From assembly GCA_035772405.1 (NCBI GenBank), contig JAYKKM010000047.1, positions 5,791,001-5,855,000 on the forward strand: a stretch of DNA of 64,000 nt, given 5' to 3'. The stretch is from Chrysogorgia sp. JL179-B06 (lineage: Eukaryota > Cnidaria > Anthozoa > Scleralcyonacea > Chrysogorgiidae). The translations under genes and the position numbers were made by a program. The notes below the pieces were generated by a model. It was not told where the DNA came from, did not search any database, and saw only the letters and a program-made list of their open reading frames with translations. The stretch's first letter is position 1. Each line of letters begins with the position of its first letter. Of this stretch, positions 22,536-34,540 are shown piece by piece.

Positions 22536-22958
22536 ATGGGAAAGCTGTCTCTTTACGCAAGGAATCGCCTTATTTCGCTGCAATCTTCTGGAACAGATGT
22601 CACAAAAATTACAAATATTCTTCGAGAAGAAGGATTAAGCACATCTAGATCGGCTGTTAGCCTATTTCTGTCTCGTTGAAAGCAAATTTTAACCGAACAA
22701 CATTGCCAATACATCAACGATAAGATGACAGAGAACGACGAATTAACATCAGCAGAGTTGAAAACTAAACTGATGGAAGAATGCGGTGTGAATGTTTCCA
22801 ATCCTACTGTTCGTCGAATCAGACGAAAGAAGTTGGGTTGGAAGGTGGAGAAGGCACGCTACTGTCAATTCGTACGGGAGCCAAACAAACTTAAGAGATT
22901 GGCATTCTGCCTCAAAACTTTGGCGAAACAAACAAGCGTCCAAATTTATCATACTTGA
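22536..22958 (+). pseudogene. Tc1/mariner transposase N-terminus (HTH), truncated
   Basis: ATG at 22536 opens a frame with two helix-turn-helix-like modules: SLQSSGTDVTKITNILREEG and, after an in-frame TGA at 22677-22679, DELTSAELKTKLMEECGVNVSN followed by TVRRIRRKKLGWK, typical of Tc1/mariner DNA-binding regions. The DDE domain is missing and the frame ends at 22958. Confidence 0.75.
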
Positions 22959-23289
22959 TAAACGCGTTATATCTTTGCCATATTTGTGCGTATTTGCCCA
23001 CGCACTGGCCGTCATTAATATTTGGGTCATTAAATGCGGTAAAATGATACGTTTCCGTTAGGGTTTCGACGTTGCTTGAAAGGTCGGCTATGACACCTCA
23101 CTCTGACAATGATTATATTGTAATTTGTCAAATCGCTCAAGCCGCCATTCCCGTTATAGTTCATACGACACTTCTATTACACTTTCAGATACTAATATCT
23201 GTCTTAATAACTGTCCTAATATCTGTCTTGCTTACAAATTTCACATTATCTTAAAGGTTGCCTGCTTCTTGTAATTGAAATTGAAACGC

Positions 23290-23400
23290 GCGTTGAATTT
23301 AATTTTAACTCGAATCCTAACTCGAGTCCTAACTCGAATCCTAACTCGAATACTAACTCGAATCCTAACTCGAGTCCTAACTCGGGTTCTTGCTGTCCTC
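23290..23400. repeat. 12-bp minisatellite TCGAATCCTAAC
   Basis: About nine tandem units (TCGARTCCTAAC) inside the Tc1/mariner element. Confidence 0.88.
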
Positions 23401-24189
23401 TGGTCTAAAATAGAACTGACCGATTCGGTCGAAAAGAGAATGTATCACCTTTTATATAATGCCTAATTGAATATTGATCAAAGACTACGAAATCATATAT
23501 TATGAATATGTATACCATTTTTTCGTTTGTGAATTGCAAAGGATTGTTGACATAAGATCAAGGAAAACTTGTCATTCGTTTTGCTCCCTTGTTTTGTTTA
23601 CATGAAGGAAGCGGAATGAAAGTTTTCGATCAAAACGCATGAATGAAGTGATTTAACTTGACATTCAATCATGAATCGGTTCCAGAAATGTTTCGAACCG
23701 ATCGAGATTAACTTCATATTTATTTGTATATTTATGCGTGTCGGAATTTTAATACGCACATGGAGCAGAGAGTTAAACGTCAGTAAACGCACATAAACAT
23801 TACGTATCAGTGGAAAACAACACGACGTATTAAAATAATAAAGTTGAAGCAAGCTTTTTTTTACGCAAGCTCCCCACTTCGATCGAAGCATGAATAGATT
23901 CGCGCTTTACCCTAATACGCTTTTAATACCGGCTACCGACGTCGTTCACTACGTTGCCACGAAACATAAGGAGTTTGGCAGAGCGATCTTTCTCGATATG
24001 TGAGCAACCGAAATGTAAAATTATTATAGCATCAAGTACACATCAACCTAAGTCAGTTTTAGGGTTAGGATTAGGGATTGGTTTGTATTTCGGTTTGTAT
24101 ATCGAGAAAGCGCCAACTTTATTTGAAATCCCTAATGTGAATGGCGAGACATGAGATCAATGAAGACATGAAGAATGAAGACATGAAGC

Positions 24190-24370
24190 GATAACAAACC
24201 GAACCGAAAACCGAACCGAAAACCGAACCGCAACCTAACCGGAACCGAACCCCAACCTAACCGAACCTGAACCGAACCCGAACCGCAACCTAACCGGAAC
24301 CGAACCCCAACCTAACCGAACCTGAACCGAACCCGAACCGCAACCTAACCGGAACCGAACCGCAACCGCA
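24190..24370. repeat. CCGAACC/CCTAACC minisatellite
   Basis: Tandem GAACCGAACC and CAACCTAACCGG units with higher-order duplication (CCCAACCTAACCGAACCTGA appears twice), directly inside the right TIR. Confidence 0.88.
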
Positions 24371-24429
24371 GTGTTAGGTTATTTCTGAGCAGTACTGTAC
24401 AATGTACTCTATTTATTAGTTTGATGGTT

Positions 24430-24430
<1 letters not shown>

Positions 24431-24488
<58 letters not shown>

Positions 24489-24800
24489 TGTATACACACA
24501 TATATATACATATATATACATACATATATACATACATATACATACTAATACAACTTTATATATTGTAAATAGCTTTAAAACACTTTTCTTATATACTGTT
24601 ACTGTATTATTCTTCTATTATACACGCCCCTCGTGGAAATCAGCTACGGTTGACGAGGTCAGCGTGTTTAAATAAAGTTTTCTATCTATCTATACATACA
24701 TATACATACATATACATACATATACATACATATATATATACATATATATACATATGTATACATACATATACATACATACATATACATACATACATATACA
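24431..24800. repeat. (TA)n and ACATATACAT microsatellite block
   Basis: Perfect TA run at 24431-24487, then ATACATACATAT repeats on both sides of a short unique stretch (24545-24675) that ends in a TCTA-type tail. No coding content. Confidence 0.9.
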
Positions 24801-24804
24801 TACC

Positions 24805-24937
24805 GTTATTTACCGTTTTGGTCGGTCCTATATTTTCCCTCAGTCTCAGAAGCGGCCCGAGACCGAAGGTCGAGGGCCGCTTCTGAGACTTCGGGAAAAT
24901 ATTTTTCCAGTACGGACCTCCCAAAACGGTAAATAAC
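24805..24937. mobile_element. Fold-back MITE, 133 bp
   Basis: Arms GTTATTTACCGTTTTGG and its inverse; the centre is a strong GC-rich hairpin (AGTCTCAGAAGCGGCC / GGCCGCTTCTGAGACT). Embedded in ATACATAT microsatellite. Confidence 0.8.
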
Positions 24938-24955
24938 ATATATATATATACACAC

Positions 24956-25002
<47 letters not shown>

Positions 25003-25022
25003 CATACATATTTATACATACA

Positions 25023-25072
<50 letters not shown>

Positions 25073-25140
25073 ATACATACACACATACACGCATATAAAG
25101 CACACACGCACACACACACACATACATACATACTGTACAT
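24938..25140. repeat. ATACATATAT microsatellite
   Basis: Continuous ATACATACATATATAT repeats grading into CACACA; borders the truncated end of the gene at 25148. Confidence 0.9.
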
Positions 25141-27145
25141 GTATTACCTGCATATTTTCCTCCACTGGTTTTTAAACTCTTTCAGTGTGAATGTTGTTCC
25201 TAGCTGCTGATGGTACAGTGAGAAAAAGCACTCAACATCGTCTGTTGTCCCACCTCTTGGGTGTTCCTCCCAACCAATGTTATAGTTTTCTCGTCTTCGG
25301 AATTCTTGGCTTTCGATGTTGGTTGTAATTGCAATTGCAGTTTCTCGACTAAAACCACGCAATCCACTAAAAGATCTATGAATTAACAACAGTAGTGGTT
25401 ATGATGATAGGATGATAATGATGGTGATTGTACAGTGCTAGTTCCATGGACGTGGAAATGACCATTATTCAAAATGACAACACATGGTCTATTTACCTGT
25501 TTATATCCATGGTAGACAGATCCATGCCACAATTATACCATGGAATAAGTGCTTCTAATAAATAGTTTAGCATAGCATAGTTTGCTTTGCATCTTTGCAA
25601 CTGGCTCATTCCCCTTCCATCAGATGCTTCATGCCATTTTGCCACAATTTCAACATACTTAGCTTCTATGTTGTAACCTTTTCTACTGAGAAAGTTAGCA
25701 ACATGGTATGACAAGAGTTTCTCTGCATCAGTGACTGACTGTTTGCGCTTTCCAACAAGTGCTGTGTGCGTGAGAGCTGTTGAAGGGTCCCTCATAGCTT
25801 CATCAAAGGCATCCAGATTTAGTGCCATGTATGCCCCTTCTCGTGTGTGTTTAGCAACCCGTTTCAATATGTGACAGTGATCTTCCCTCTCATGATGCAC
25901 TGTACCAGTTGTTGGTGATTCTTCAGGTACATAGAGGTATATAGAAAAATCAACGCCTTTGCTTTTCCATATTGAAACGGCATGCCGAAAGTAGAGTGTT
26001 GCCACTAGAGAGCGCATTATGTCTAACTGTGTTTCTGGCTGGTTGTGTCGGTAAGGCATTGGAGTGTGACCATGGGGGACTAAATTAGAGCGAACATGGG
26101 CTACAGCTTCATGAAATGGTATGCCTTTCTTTTGGAGGTCATGTAATCTCTTCAAGAATGGTTTGAGGTATCCTCTGATCTTGTGCAATTGCAACAGGTT
26201 TACCATTGGCATCTGTTGGGAGTAAACAAGACAGTGTCAGGTATAAATTACTGTACATGATTTTTTACCTTTTTTTCTTACAAAGAAGAGAAAGTATTAT
26301 CTGTCAGAGACTCATCAATTAGCTTTGTCAGATATATAATATATATATATATATATATATACACTTCACTAGGTAGGATACACCAAGGGGGTTGTAGTAT
26401 TACCAAATACCTGACAAAAAATGCTGAAAATACCCAACATGCACAGAAGCATGATATGCCATAATTACCCACATTTCAAAGTAAGATTAACAAAAATCCA
26501 ATTTATACCCCAAACCCCTGGCCATATCCCAACAACACTGTCTTTACCTAGCTAACTTTTACACTGGAATAACTAAATAAGTCATTGTGTTTTCAGCATT
26601 CTTTTGGCGGTATACTGTTCATCCTTACCCAATGTACATTGCAATATCATTTCCAGTTTTTGTTTGGATATCTTATTAGCCATTTGCTTTACGTCATGGA
26701 TTAGTTGCCAGATATGGAGTGGCCTTGTCTCACCATTAGTCCTCAGTGTACTAAATTCACCATCAGTGACAGTTCCTAAAATAATTAAGAAAAAGTTGCC
26801 ATTAATTAATTACTCGTTTTTGTGTGGGAAATAACTGAGTGTTCTTGAAGAATTAAAGAAAAATTGCACGCGTTCTTCACACACATGGTATGTGTGAATA
26901 TTTCACCAAACACAAGTGTGATTTTTCATTATAATTATTCTTCAAGAACAAGTGTTATTATTTCCTTTTAACACTTTAATTTCAATAATTTTTACACATT
27001 TCTGAATTAATGGTTTTAATAATTTGACAGAGGAGTCACCAAACAAGAAGTCACCCAATTGTTTTGCAAAATCCAAAAATAGTAAAATGATTGTTTCACA
27101 ATTATATTATAACAATTATTCACAATTATGTAACAATTATATAAG

Positions 27146-27300
27146 TAATAGCATGGCTTGAGGGAGATTAGTGATTAAATGGCCCCGTAACCCGAGGCAG
27201 GTTTGTGGAATTCCCGAGGGCGAAGTTCGAGGGAATTCCACAAACCTGCCGAGGGTAAGGGACCATTTAATCACTAATCTCCCGAAAGGCCATGCTATTA
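27146..27300. mobile_element. Fold-back element with TAATAGCATGG ends
   Basis: Long arms, GCATGGC...GAGATTAGTGATTAAATGG and inverse, with an inner GGTTTGTGGAATTCCC / GGGAATTCCACAAACC pair; almost the whole 155 bp pairs with itself. Lies in an intron of the minus-strand gene. A relative is at 41189-41310. Confidence 0.8.
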
Positions 27301-27304
27301 GTTT

Positions 27305-27940
27305 GTAATAGCATAGTTGATGAGGGTTTCCAAGCGTATAATTTGTTTTTACTAATTGTTAAAACTCCTGTGAGAACAATAACACTTTGAATACATGAGC
27401 GTAAGTGGCGTGTATAAATATGAGGGAGTTCCATAGATTTGAATAGTGTTGTTTGAGATGTCGAAGAGTATTGTAGAAAATCGGTTCTCGTTTGTCACAG
27501 AACGGGATTTAGTGAACGCGAATGTGGCCGTGTCTAATGCTCTTTCTTGTGCAACTAAGTCATCTGCCTCTGATAGTGCTACATATGTTGATGTGGAGGA
27601 TGCAACTCTTGTTGCTCCTTGTGTGGACTATGAGAAAAGCTGCATTTCAAATCTAGATATAAGTGGCATTCTGCAGAGCGCTACTGTTAACGGAGGCGTA
27701 CATATTCATATTACTACACGTAAATGAGTTTTGAATTTGAATATTACTGAAGTTGGAATGTTATTAATGAGCGTGAAATTTTGTGTGAATAAAAGTGTTT
27801 TGTTGTTGTGTAGAATGTAATTACTTGCATGTTTGACCATGCATAACCGAGCGGGCGATTAGAACTAATCGCCCGCTGTAGCGATTAGTTAGTAATCGAC
27901 CCGGGAAAAACAAAAGAAACCCGCTCAACTATGCTATTAC
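27305..27940. mobile_element. GTAATAGCATAGTTGA-ended non-autonomous element
   Basis: Terminal repeats GTAATAGCATAGTTGA...GGGTTTC at both ends, inverted, almost touching the previous fold-back element, whose ends also read TAATAGCAT. It has a 93-codon open frame and a GC-rich hairpin near the right end (GCGGGCGATTAGAACTAATCGCCCGC). Confidence 0.7.
27458..27727 (+). CDS. Small open frame inside the fold-back element
   Basis: ATG in GAGATGTCGAAGAG opens an 89-codon frame starting MSKSIVENRFSFVTERDLVNA; the NRF...T..DL pattern resembles the first residues of Crypton/KDZ-like cnidarian mobile proteins (weak inference). The rest is Ser/Ala/Asp-rich with no domain. Unbroken, within a 640-bp element. 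Confidence 0.35.
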   Translation: MSKSIVENRFSFVTERDLVNANVAVSNALSCATKSSASDSATYVDVEDATLVAPCVDYEKSCISNLDISGILQSATVNGGVHIHITTRK

Positions 27941-30849
27941 ATCCATAAATACTGTACCTACAACTTCCATGTTGTTTTCAACCATAACTTTTTTCACTTC
28001 TTGCAATAGCTGTCTGACATTTGATCACCAAATGAGTGATAAGGAATATACTGCACCGGTACTGCATATGGTTTCCTGTTCCTCCGTTCTTCAGATACCA
28101 TTACAACAAACACATGAGTGGCAGCAGGTTGACGTTTCTTCGTAAACAGGTTTTTCAAATAGTCAAGAAGGACACCTCGATTTTTTTCAAAATCTCTAAT
28201 AAATTTCTCAAAGTCTAAGAACTCAGGCCTCAAGAGATCTAACAGGTCATTGATATACAAGATGAGATGCTGTGCTTGCTCAAGCAATTTGCTGTACTCA
28301 ACAACTTCCCAGTTCAATCCTTTTAATGTCTCTTCTAGTGTGTTACCTTTGTCAAACTTGGTCTCATAAACCTTGACTGCACTTTTCAAACCTTGTACCA
28401 GAAATTCTTTATCATCGGTAAACCCATCCACAACTTTTTTAGCAAACAACTGACTCTCAGTGGATGAGTGGGTATTGTCAGCACATTGGTGTACCTCGTG
28501 GATTCGGGCTTCATACTTTTGCCGAAGTTTTCTCAATTTCCCATCACCAAGATCAACATCACCATTCCATTCACCATTCGTTGATTCTTGCAGTGCCGCT
28601 TTTAAGTCAGTTCCATCAGCTTTAACCCAGAAACGTCCAGATTTATGACACTCAGACAATACTTACAGTGATGGTACCTGAATTTTTAACAGCAAATGAG
28701 TTACACATAATTTACCCATTCTCTCAGGCCTGCAGCCAAAACTAGCCAGGACTTTTTCCCTTGACTGAAGGTTATCATCTGGCATCAGCCACAAAACTAT
28801 ATATAGTTGGTCTATCACTGACTCGGTGAAAGGGTTAAAACAGTAATGGTGCAATACATACTTGAATTAATTTTGGCGATGCCTTTTAATAAAATAATAA
28901 TATAATAATTATGCTATACCTGAACTTCTGGTTTCACACTATATTCAGAGCATTTCATGTCTTCACATCGTGTTACTTTGCCAACACATGCAACATTGAC
29001 GTGTGCCTGAAATAATAAAAAAACTCCAGTTTACAAAACATTACTGAGCTATGCAGTTTAGGAGCCATTATTATATATAAGTATCGTACACATCCTGGTT
29101 GGACAAGGCTTGTTGTTTTCAGAGATTTCCATAGACAGACAGTGAAGTAATTGGACCATTATAGCAATGCACTAGGAACCTAACAGTATTACAATAAACA
29201 TTCTACCATCTTACATGAATTGGAATTTTCATGTTGTCACGTGACACATTACTCCACATCGGGCCTCTAAATAGACGGTTAAAGCGCTGGCCAAATTCAG
29301 AAACCATTACAGAGTGCCATAAATCATAATCTTGTGGCATCGATATCTGTAATTACAAATGTAATAGAAATAGAATGCACATATTAATTATTAAATGTGC
29401 AATATACAATTTTTATTATGGAAGGATTTATAATCCTTTTCACAGACATGACAGCAGTACATTATGTACATGTACAGGTAGAATAATAAGATAGTCCTCA
29501 AATTTTATACATTTAATACTACAACACTCAATGCACATATAGCAAAATATACATATCACAAATATCCAAACCTGCTGTGTGTTGGTACATGTAAATAATT
29601 TAACTTGGTATTCAACCAATCCAAAAGGCATGCGACCAATTGGCATAAGGGTGTCTGTACCATCTGGCCTCATTACACCAACACATTGTGCAAACTTTAT
29701 CAGTAGGTTTTCCTTTCCTGCATTCTGTAGGTTTTTCGTGGCTTCCAGTGAAAGGGAGACATATTTTGAGGCATTTGACTTGATACGATGGGATTTGGCA
29801 ACACTTGCAAATAAACTATCAGCACCTTTCAGAATCTCATCATGTCCTAGCAGTGCACAAATTCTGGAAAGCAGTTTGGTCAATGATTGAGCACCATCCT
29901 TCTCCACTAAAAGCTCACAAAGTTCAAGGATCTTTATTTTAATCAGATCAACATCATTCACACAAGTTGAACCGGTATAAGCCTCTTTCTGGGAATGAAC
30001 ATTTTCATCAACATCTTCATAATCTATGCTGTAGAGCTTTTCAACTTCATCTAAGGTACCTTTCTTTTTTAACACATTTACAATTCTTGAGCGAATGGAA
30101 GTAACTACACAAACAGAAAAGTTACTTTCTCATATAATAATGATCTATATATACTGTAAAACAACCAAATGCTCAGGGCAAGAATAAAGGTGGAATTGAA
30201 CCAACCTCACACTAATGATATAAAAGATACCACTAGTATGCTCACCAGAATTACCCCATTAGCCCCTCAACATTCTACCAATATGTATCAACACACGCAC
30301 ATATGTATAATATATATACATATGTATAATACATATGTATAATACAGTACATATGTATTATATTTATATTCACTGACTAGTTTATATATTTCTACCCAGA
30401 GGATTCATACCAGTTCTGGTTGTTGTTCCACAGGATTTACTCAAGAAAGTACGTGCTTCTTCCCAGTAAGGATTGTTTACTCGAAGTGAAGGCCATTCAT
30501 TGTCAGTATTTTGAAGTCTTTATGTAATGCCACAAATTGGACCAAAGCGGAGTCTTCCTCGTGTGACCATGGCGGTTGTCTCGTTCGTCGCTCACTGCAA
30601 TCCGAAAAGAAATATGACCATGGCGGTTGTCTCATTCGCTGCCTGGTGAAAAGAAAACATAAATTAAATGGTCTGCTTAAGATACGCTCATTTAATAATA
30701 CCTCTTCAAAAGAAAATGACAATCGTCGTGGATGTTCGGGACGTTCATGCTTGGCTTCTGCACGTATAACTGCTTGTCCTTCTTCGGAGTATCTCCGCTA
30801 GGTACGCGATGCCTCTTCTCACTGCTTCTGTCAGACGCCATTTCGAACA

Positions 30850-31439
30850 ATACAAATAGTGATGTATTTTAACGACAAAATACGCACAAAAAGAAAGGAG
30901 ACTTAAGGAGACTTATCCCGGTTTAAGAAACTAGCTACAATATACAGTACTTTCGATCGAAACACTCTGAATTTGTATTTGCCTTTCTAAAAGTTAACAT
31001 ATATGATTATGGAGTGCATCACTCACCTTGTATATAAGTTAACATACGTCAGGAATAATTTCGAATTCGCCCAATGAAATGAGTAGAAAATGTAGCATGC
31101 ATCTTTATCTCCAAGCTTGGTCACATAATTTCAAATTAATAATACATTAAAGATTTAATTATCAATTACCACGCCAAATTCCGATTGTAAACACGGCATT
31201 TCACGAGAAGATACGACGCCATGTTGTCTTGCTCTACGAACTTCGTCGCAAAGCATCGTGGGATAGGCTGAACACCTCCTCTGATCTCAAACCAAGGTTA
31301 ACTTCTTTACGTGGGAAAGGAAGATGTGACGTCATCTACCTTGTGACTGTTGCCCCCAGCAGGGGATTGACCTCGAGGCAGTAAGCAGAATGGAGTTTGT
31401 AAATAAAGCCTAGCTTGAATAAACCTTTTAAAACTCGTG
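30850..31439. other. Gene-free spacer
   Basis: Upstream of the first ATG of the minus-strand gene; includes CpG-containing sequence around 31190-31330 that could be its promoter region (inference). No reading frame with a domain. Confidence 0.35.
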
Positions 31440-32512
31440 TTACCACACATTACACTTGTCACTTATTTCTGATAATTCAACAATCTCTAAAGGAGAGTCA
31501 ATTTGAGAGACTTTTTTAATATGTGAACATAGTTGACCACAATCATGATCAGGAAACAGCCAAGATTGTTCAAAGTGGAAACGCTTTGCAAAGGCAATAC
31601 AAATGGACTCTCCACCTCTCTTAAGCAGTGCAAAAACCACCAGCTCCACTGTTGCACCACTTTGTGTTCTCACAAATGAATTTTGTCGGCGCGACTTGCG
31701 GGTGTACTCCAAACAATGGAATATATTGCCATTACAAACAGCTTTGGTGAAGTATTCTGCCTCATCTTCAGGAACATCATTTTCACAATATTCATCGACT
31801 AGATATTTTTCTTGAATATCCAAGTCACGAACATATGATGCACCAAAAAGTGCTACATCTTGGGTTATCTTCTTTGCCTTTTTCAGTGGAGCATGACCTT
31901 TTAGTTGAACATCCATGTATGAAAAGACCACGCTGGATACAGGATCATCATTTGAAGTTGGCCGACCACGTGAAAATGAATTCAGAGCCCTGTACAGCAG
32001 AAATGAATTGGCAATCTGCGAAGGAACGGTAATTTAAGTAACGCTTGGTTGAATCCTTCAAAGATATATGTTGAGTAGCTTGGAAGAGGGCCCCAATCAA
32101 TGACTGTCTGAGTTAAATGGCACAGTTGATGGACATTATATGTCATGTTTGTTGCACCATAAAGGTGCTGAATGCCCGGGCATGTCCTCTGCCCTTTTCA
32201 ATGGTCTCTCCAGGGTTATAACACCAACTACATCCATACTGGCCATTAAACTGGTGTATGTTCTGAAGAGCACATCTTGCAATGCTATCGTATGAACAAA
32301 TACAGGCATATATTTTGAAACGCACCTCTTTTCCAACACGCAACAAGTTCAGTCCTTGTCTGGATAGCTTTTTTAGTTCTTTGGTGAAAGGATGAAAAAA
32401 TTCCAAGATAGATGGTTTCCCAATACCAAACCACAAACCAAGAAGAAAAATATTGTTTTTTCTTTGCTGAGGAGGGAGTTCGTTAAGGATTCCCTGTGTG
32501 GCCAGACGCTGT
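31440..32512 (-). pseudogene. CACTA/EnSpm-type Tnp2 transposase, C-terminal remains
   Basis: The minus strand reads [19 protein letters not shown], then GKPSILEFFHPF, DSIARCALQNIHQFNGQYGCSWCYNPGE (a hallmark of animal Tnp2-like proteins) and, at about 32145-32028, YNVHQLCHLTQTVIDWGPL with SYSTYIFEGFN (candidate catalytic Glu). 31931-31440 encodes the usual C-terminal tail (FVRTQSGATVELVVFALL). Exon joints are only partly clear. The 5' part is lost at the (TA)n tract starting ~32525; no CACTA termini found. Confidence 0.72.
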
Positions 32513-32523
32513 AATTTTTATAC

Positions 32524-32684
<161 letters not shown>

Positions 32685-32694
32685 GTATGCAATT

Positions 32695-32825
32695 AGTTTT
32701 ACAAACTGCCACAATATGTAATTGCCCGAAGAAGGAAGTTAAGTAACGTCCGAAACATGTCGCAAATAAAAGCAAAATTCCAAAGCGTTGTGTTGTTTTT
32801 AAAGATAGACCATAAATAAATAAAG
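32695..32825. repeat. Penelope-like flank fragment
   Basis: CCCGAAGAAGGAAGTTAAG...CGTCCGAAACATGTCGC resembles the GAAG/CGAAAC repeat found in Penelope-like element leaders. Lies between two (TA)n tracts. Confidence 0.4.
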
Positions 32826-32829
32826 ACCA

Positions 32830-32989
<160 letters not shown>

Positions 32990-33060
32990 CGCTTACCTCA
33001 AAACTGGTCTGCTACAACTTGTTTCATCTGTAAAAGAATCTTTATAAAAATGTAAAAGAA

Positions 33061-33092
<32 letters not shown>

Positions 33093-33095
<3 letters not shown>

Positions 33096-33645
33096 GGTAA
33101 TATTTTGGCATTTCACTCGAATACAAGAATACCCTGCGACCCTGCGATGCGCTCTGACCACTGAGCTACGGAAGCCGTTGCCGAGAGCTTAGTCACGAGT
33201 TCTGTATATATGGTGGTGGTAATGCCGGGATAAGATTCTGGGTATATTATAGGTAATATTTTGGCATTTCACTCGATCAAACTACATGTTGAAAGGATTT
33301 ACGTTGAAGGAAAATTTCGAGTGTTGGAATACATACATTTTAAGACCAAACCGGGACCAGTTGCAAAAAATGCAACTTTAAGGCCTTCCGACTGGGAATT
33401 GAACCCGCGACCCTGCGATGCTAGTGCAGTGCTCTGACCACTGAGCTACGGAAGCCGTTGCCGAGAGCCTAGTCACGAGTTCTGTATATATGGTGGTGGT
33501 AATGCCGGGATAAGATTCTGGGTATATTATAGGTAATATTTTGGCATTTCACTCGATCAAACTACATGCATGTTGAAAGGATTTACGGTGAAGGAAAATT
33601 TCGAGTGTTGGAATACATACATTTTAAGACCAAACCGAGACCAGT
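33093..33645. repeat. Tandem array (~283-bp unit) containing tRNA-Ala-like sequence
   Basis: Units start ATAGGTAATATTTTGGCATTT: a deleted copy 33093-33248, a full copy 33249-33528 and a partial copy 33530-33645. Each complete unit holds a minus-strand tRNA-like core. Copies differ by few substitutions and a CATG insertion, so the array is recent. Confidence 0.85.
33385..33454 (-). repeat. tRNA-Ala(AGC)-like core of the tandem unit
   Basis: Minus strand: CTTCCG acceptor half, TAGCTCAGTGGTCAGAGCA (D-arm, box A), anticodon loop CTAGCAT (anticodon AGC), GCGGGTTCAATTCCC (T-arm, box B) and CGGAAG closing the acceptor stem. One extra base and mismatches in the T-arm, no CCA. More likely a tRNA-derived SINE or pseudo-tRNA than a working tRNA gene. 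Confidence 0.6.
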
Positions 33646-34073
33646 AATATATATATACAATACTACCTAGAATTAACCTAACACTGCGGTTCCGGTTCGG
33701 TTGCGGTTCGGTTGCAGTTAGATTGCGGTTCGGTTGCGGTTCGTTTGCGGATCGGTTGCGGTTTGGTTGCGGTCATGTTGCGGTCGACACATTCGACCGC
33801 AACCGCAAGAGTATTGGCGACCGTACACTTCGGATTCCGATCTCGCCCGATCGTAAGAACACGAAAGCAAATGAAAAATGAATCATTTTTATTCTATTAA
33901 TTCAATGGGTATTCTGGACGCTATTGTGTCGGCAAACGGTGATTTATACATTATTTTAAGAGTGTTTTGTCTGAGTTGGTCAAACTACATTCTTAATTGT
34001 ATGATATTGATTCTTACTTCAACCACATGTATAGCTGTGCGTGGTTATTAAGAACGAGTGTAAATGACAAATT

Positions 34074-34155
34074 GCAAAGTGAAAAGGTGGTAAACTGCCA
34101 AGATTTTTAGTAACGAAATACTAACGTTTCGAGCCTAGGCGTTCATCAGAGTATG
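34074..34155 (-). repeat. Penelope-like leader fragment with hammerhead-like core
   Basis: The minus strand has CTGATGA, then GCCTAGGC, then CGAAAC and TTAGTATTTCGTTACTAA, the order of a hammerhead ribozyme core, stem II, GAAA and stem III. Stem II and the cleavage triplet are not convincing. A diverged copy (CTGACGA...CGAAAG) is at 34457-34540. Hammerhead motifs are known in Penelope-like elements. Confidence 0.4.
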
Positions 34156-34159
34156 ACCT

Positions 34160-34250
34160 TTAAAATTTAAAAATTTAAAAATTTAAATTTAAAAATTTAA
34201 ATTTAAAAATTTAAATTTAAAAATTTAAAAATTTAAAATTTAAAAAAAAA
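34160..34250. repeat. AAATTTAAA simple repeat
   Basis: Short palindromic AAATTTAAATTT-type repeat, between the two Penelope-like leader fragments. Confidence 0.85.
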
Positions 34251-34456
34251 GTAATACGACTGGAAAAACGGGTCTTAGATAAAATAAGTAAGGTCATGGT
34301 TACTGATCGACGGTAAAAAGGAAGCAAATTACTTACCATTTCGTGATGGAGACCTTGACGAAACTACTTAAGATTAGGCATATCGCAGCAATAGAATATC
34401 CGAGAATAGTAAAAAATTAGAATGTTGCGTAGACAGTGTTTGGGATATACTGTATA

Positions 34457-34540
34457 GCAAAGTGAAAAGGTGGTGAACTGTTAAGATTTTTAGCAACGAT
34501 ATACAGTAGGCTGACTTTCGAGCGGTGCCGTTCGTCAGAG
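34457..34540 (-). repeat. Second Penelope-like leader fragment
   Basis: About 75 bp matching 34074-34155 with substitutions (AAGTGAAAAGGTGGT...CGTTCGTCAGAGTA). The ribozyme-like core has changed (CTGACGA), so it should be inactive. Confidence 0.45.

Larger units (their letters stand above)
22279..24397 (+). mobile_element. Decayed Tc1/mariner element with internal minisatellites
   Basis: TIRs CAGTACTGCTCAGAAATAACC (22279) and its inverse ending at 24397, each flanked by TA. The 2.1-kb body contains a transposase N-terminus and three minisatellites. The catalytic half of the transposase is absent. A second, diverged copy is at 33658-35525. Confidence 0.8.
25148..30842 (-). pseudogene. Ten-exon gene with SANT-like start and transposase-like motifs, truncated
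   Basis: Exons on the minus strand: 30842-30703, 30642-30421, 30104-29572, 29346-29215, 29006-28920, 28860-28716, ~28660-27958, 26775-26629, 26212-25497, 25375-25148. Exon 2 has a SANT/Myb-like start (TRQPPWSHEEDSALVQFVALH) preceded by a partial duplicate (MRQPPWSY) and then loses frame. Exon 8 carries GTVTDGEFSTLRTNGETRP (candidate catalytic Asp). Exon 9 carries REDHCHILKRVAKHTREG, QSVTDAEKLLS and WHEASDGRGMSQLQRC. Exon 10 has GGTTDDVECFFSLYH. Frame also changes near 28015. The last donor opens into microsatellite, so 3' exons are missing. I believe the family recurs in invertebrate genomes but know no name; a mobile-element protein is the best inference. Confidence 0.55.

Noticed and set aside
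24650..25165. Open frames rich in Tyr/Ile/His/Thr on both strands
   Set aside because: ATACATAT microsatellite translated; no codon bias or motif.
33385..33454. Functional tRNA-Ala gene
   Set aside because: T-arm mismatches and an extra base, and it lies inside a tandem repeat unit; listed as tRNA-like repeat instead.
34074..34155. Active hammerhead ribozyme
   Set aside because: Core words are present but stem II is very short and no proper cleavage triplet follows stem III; kept only as a hammerhead-like fragment.
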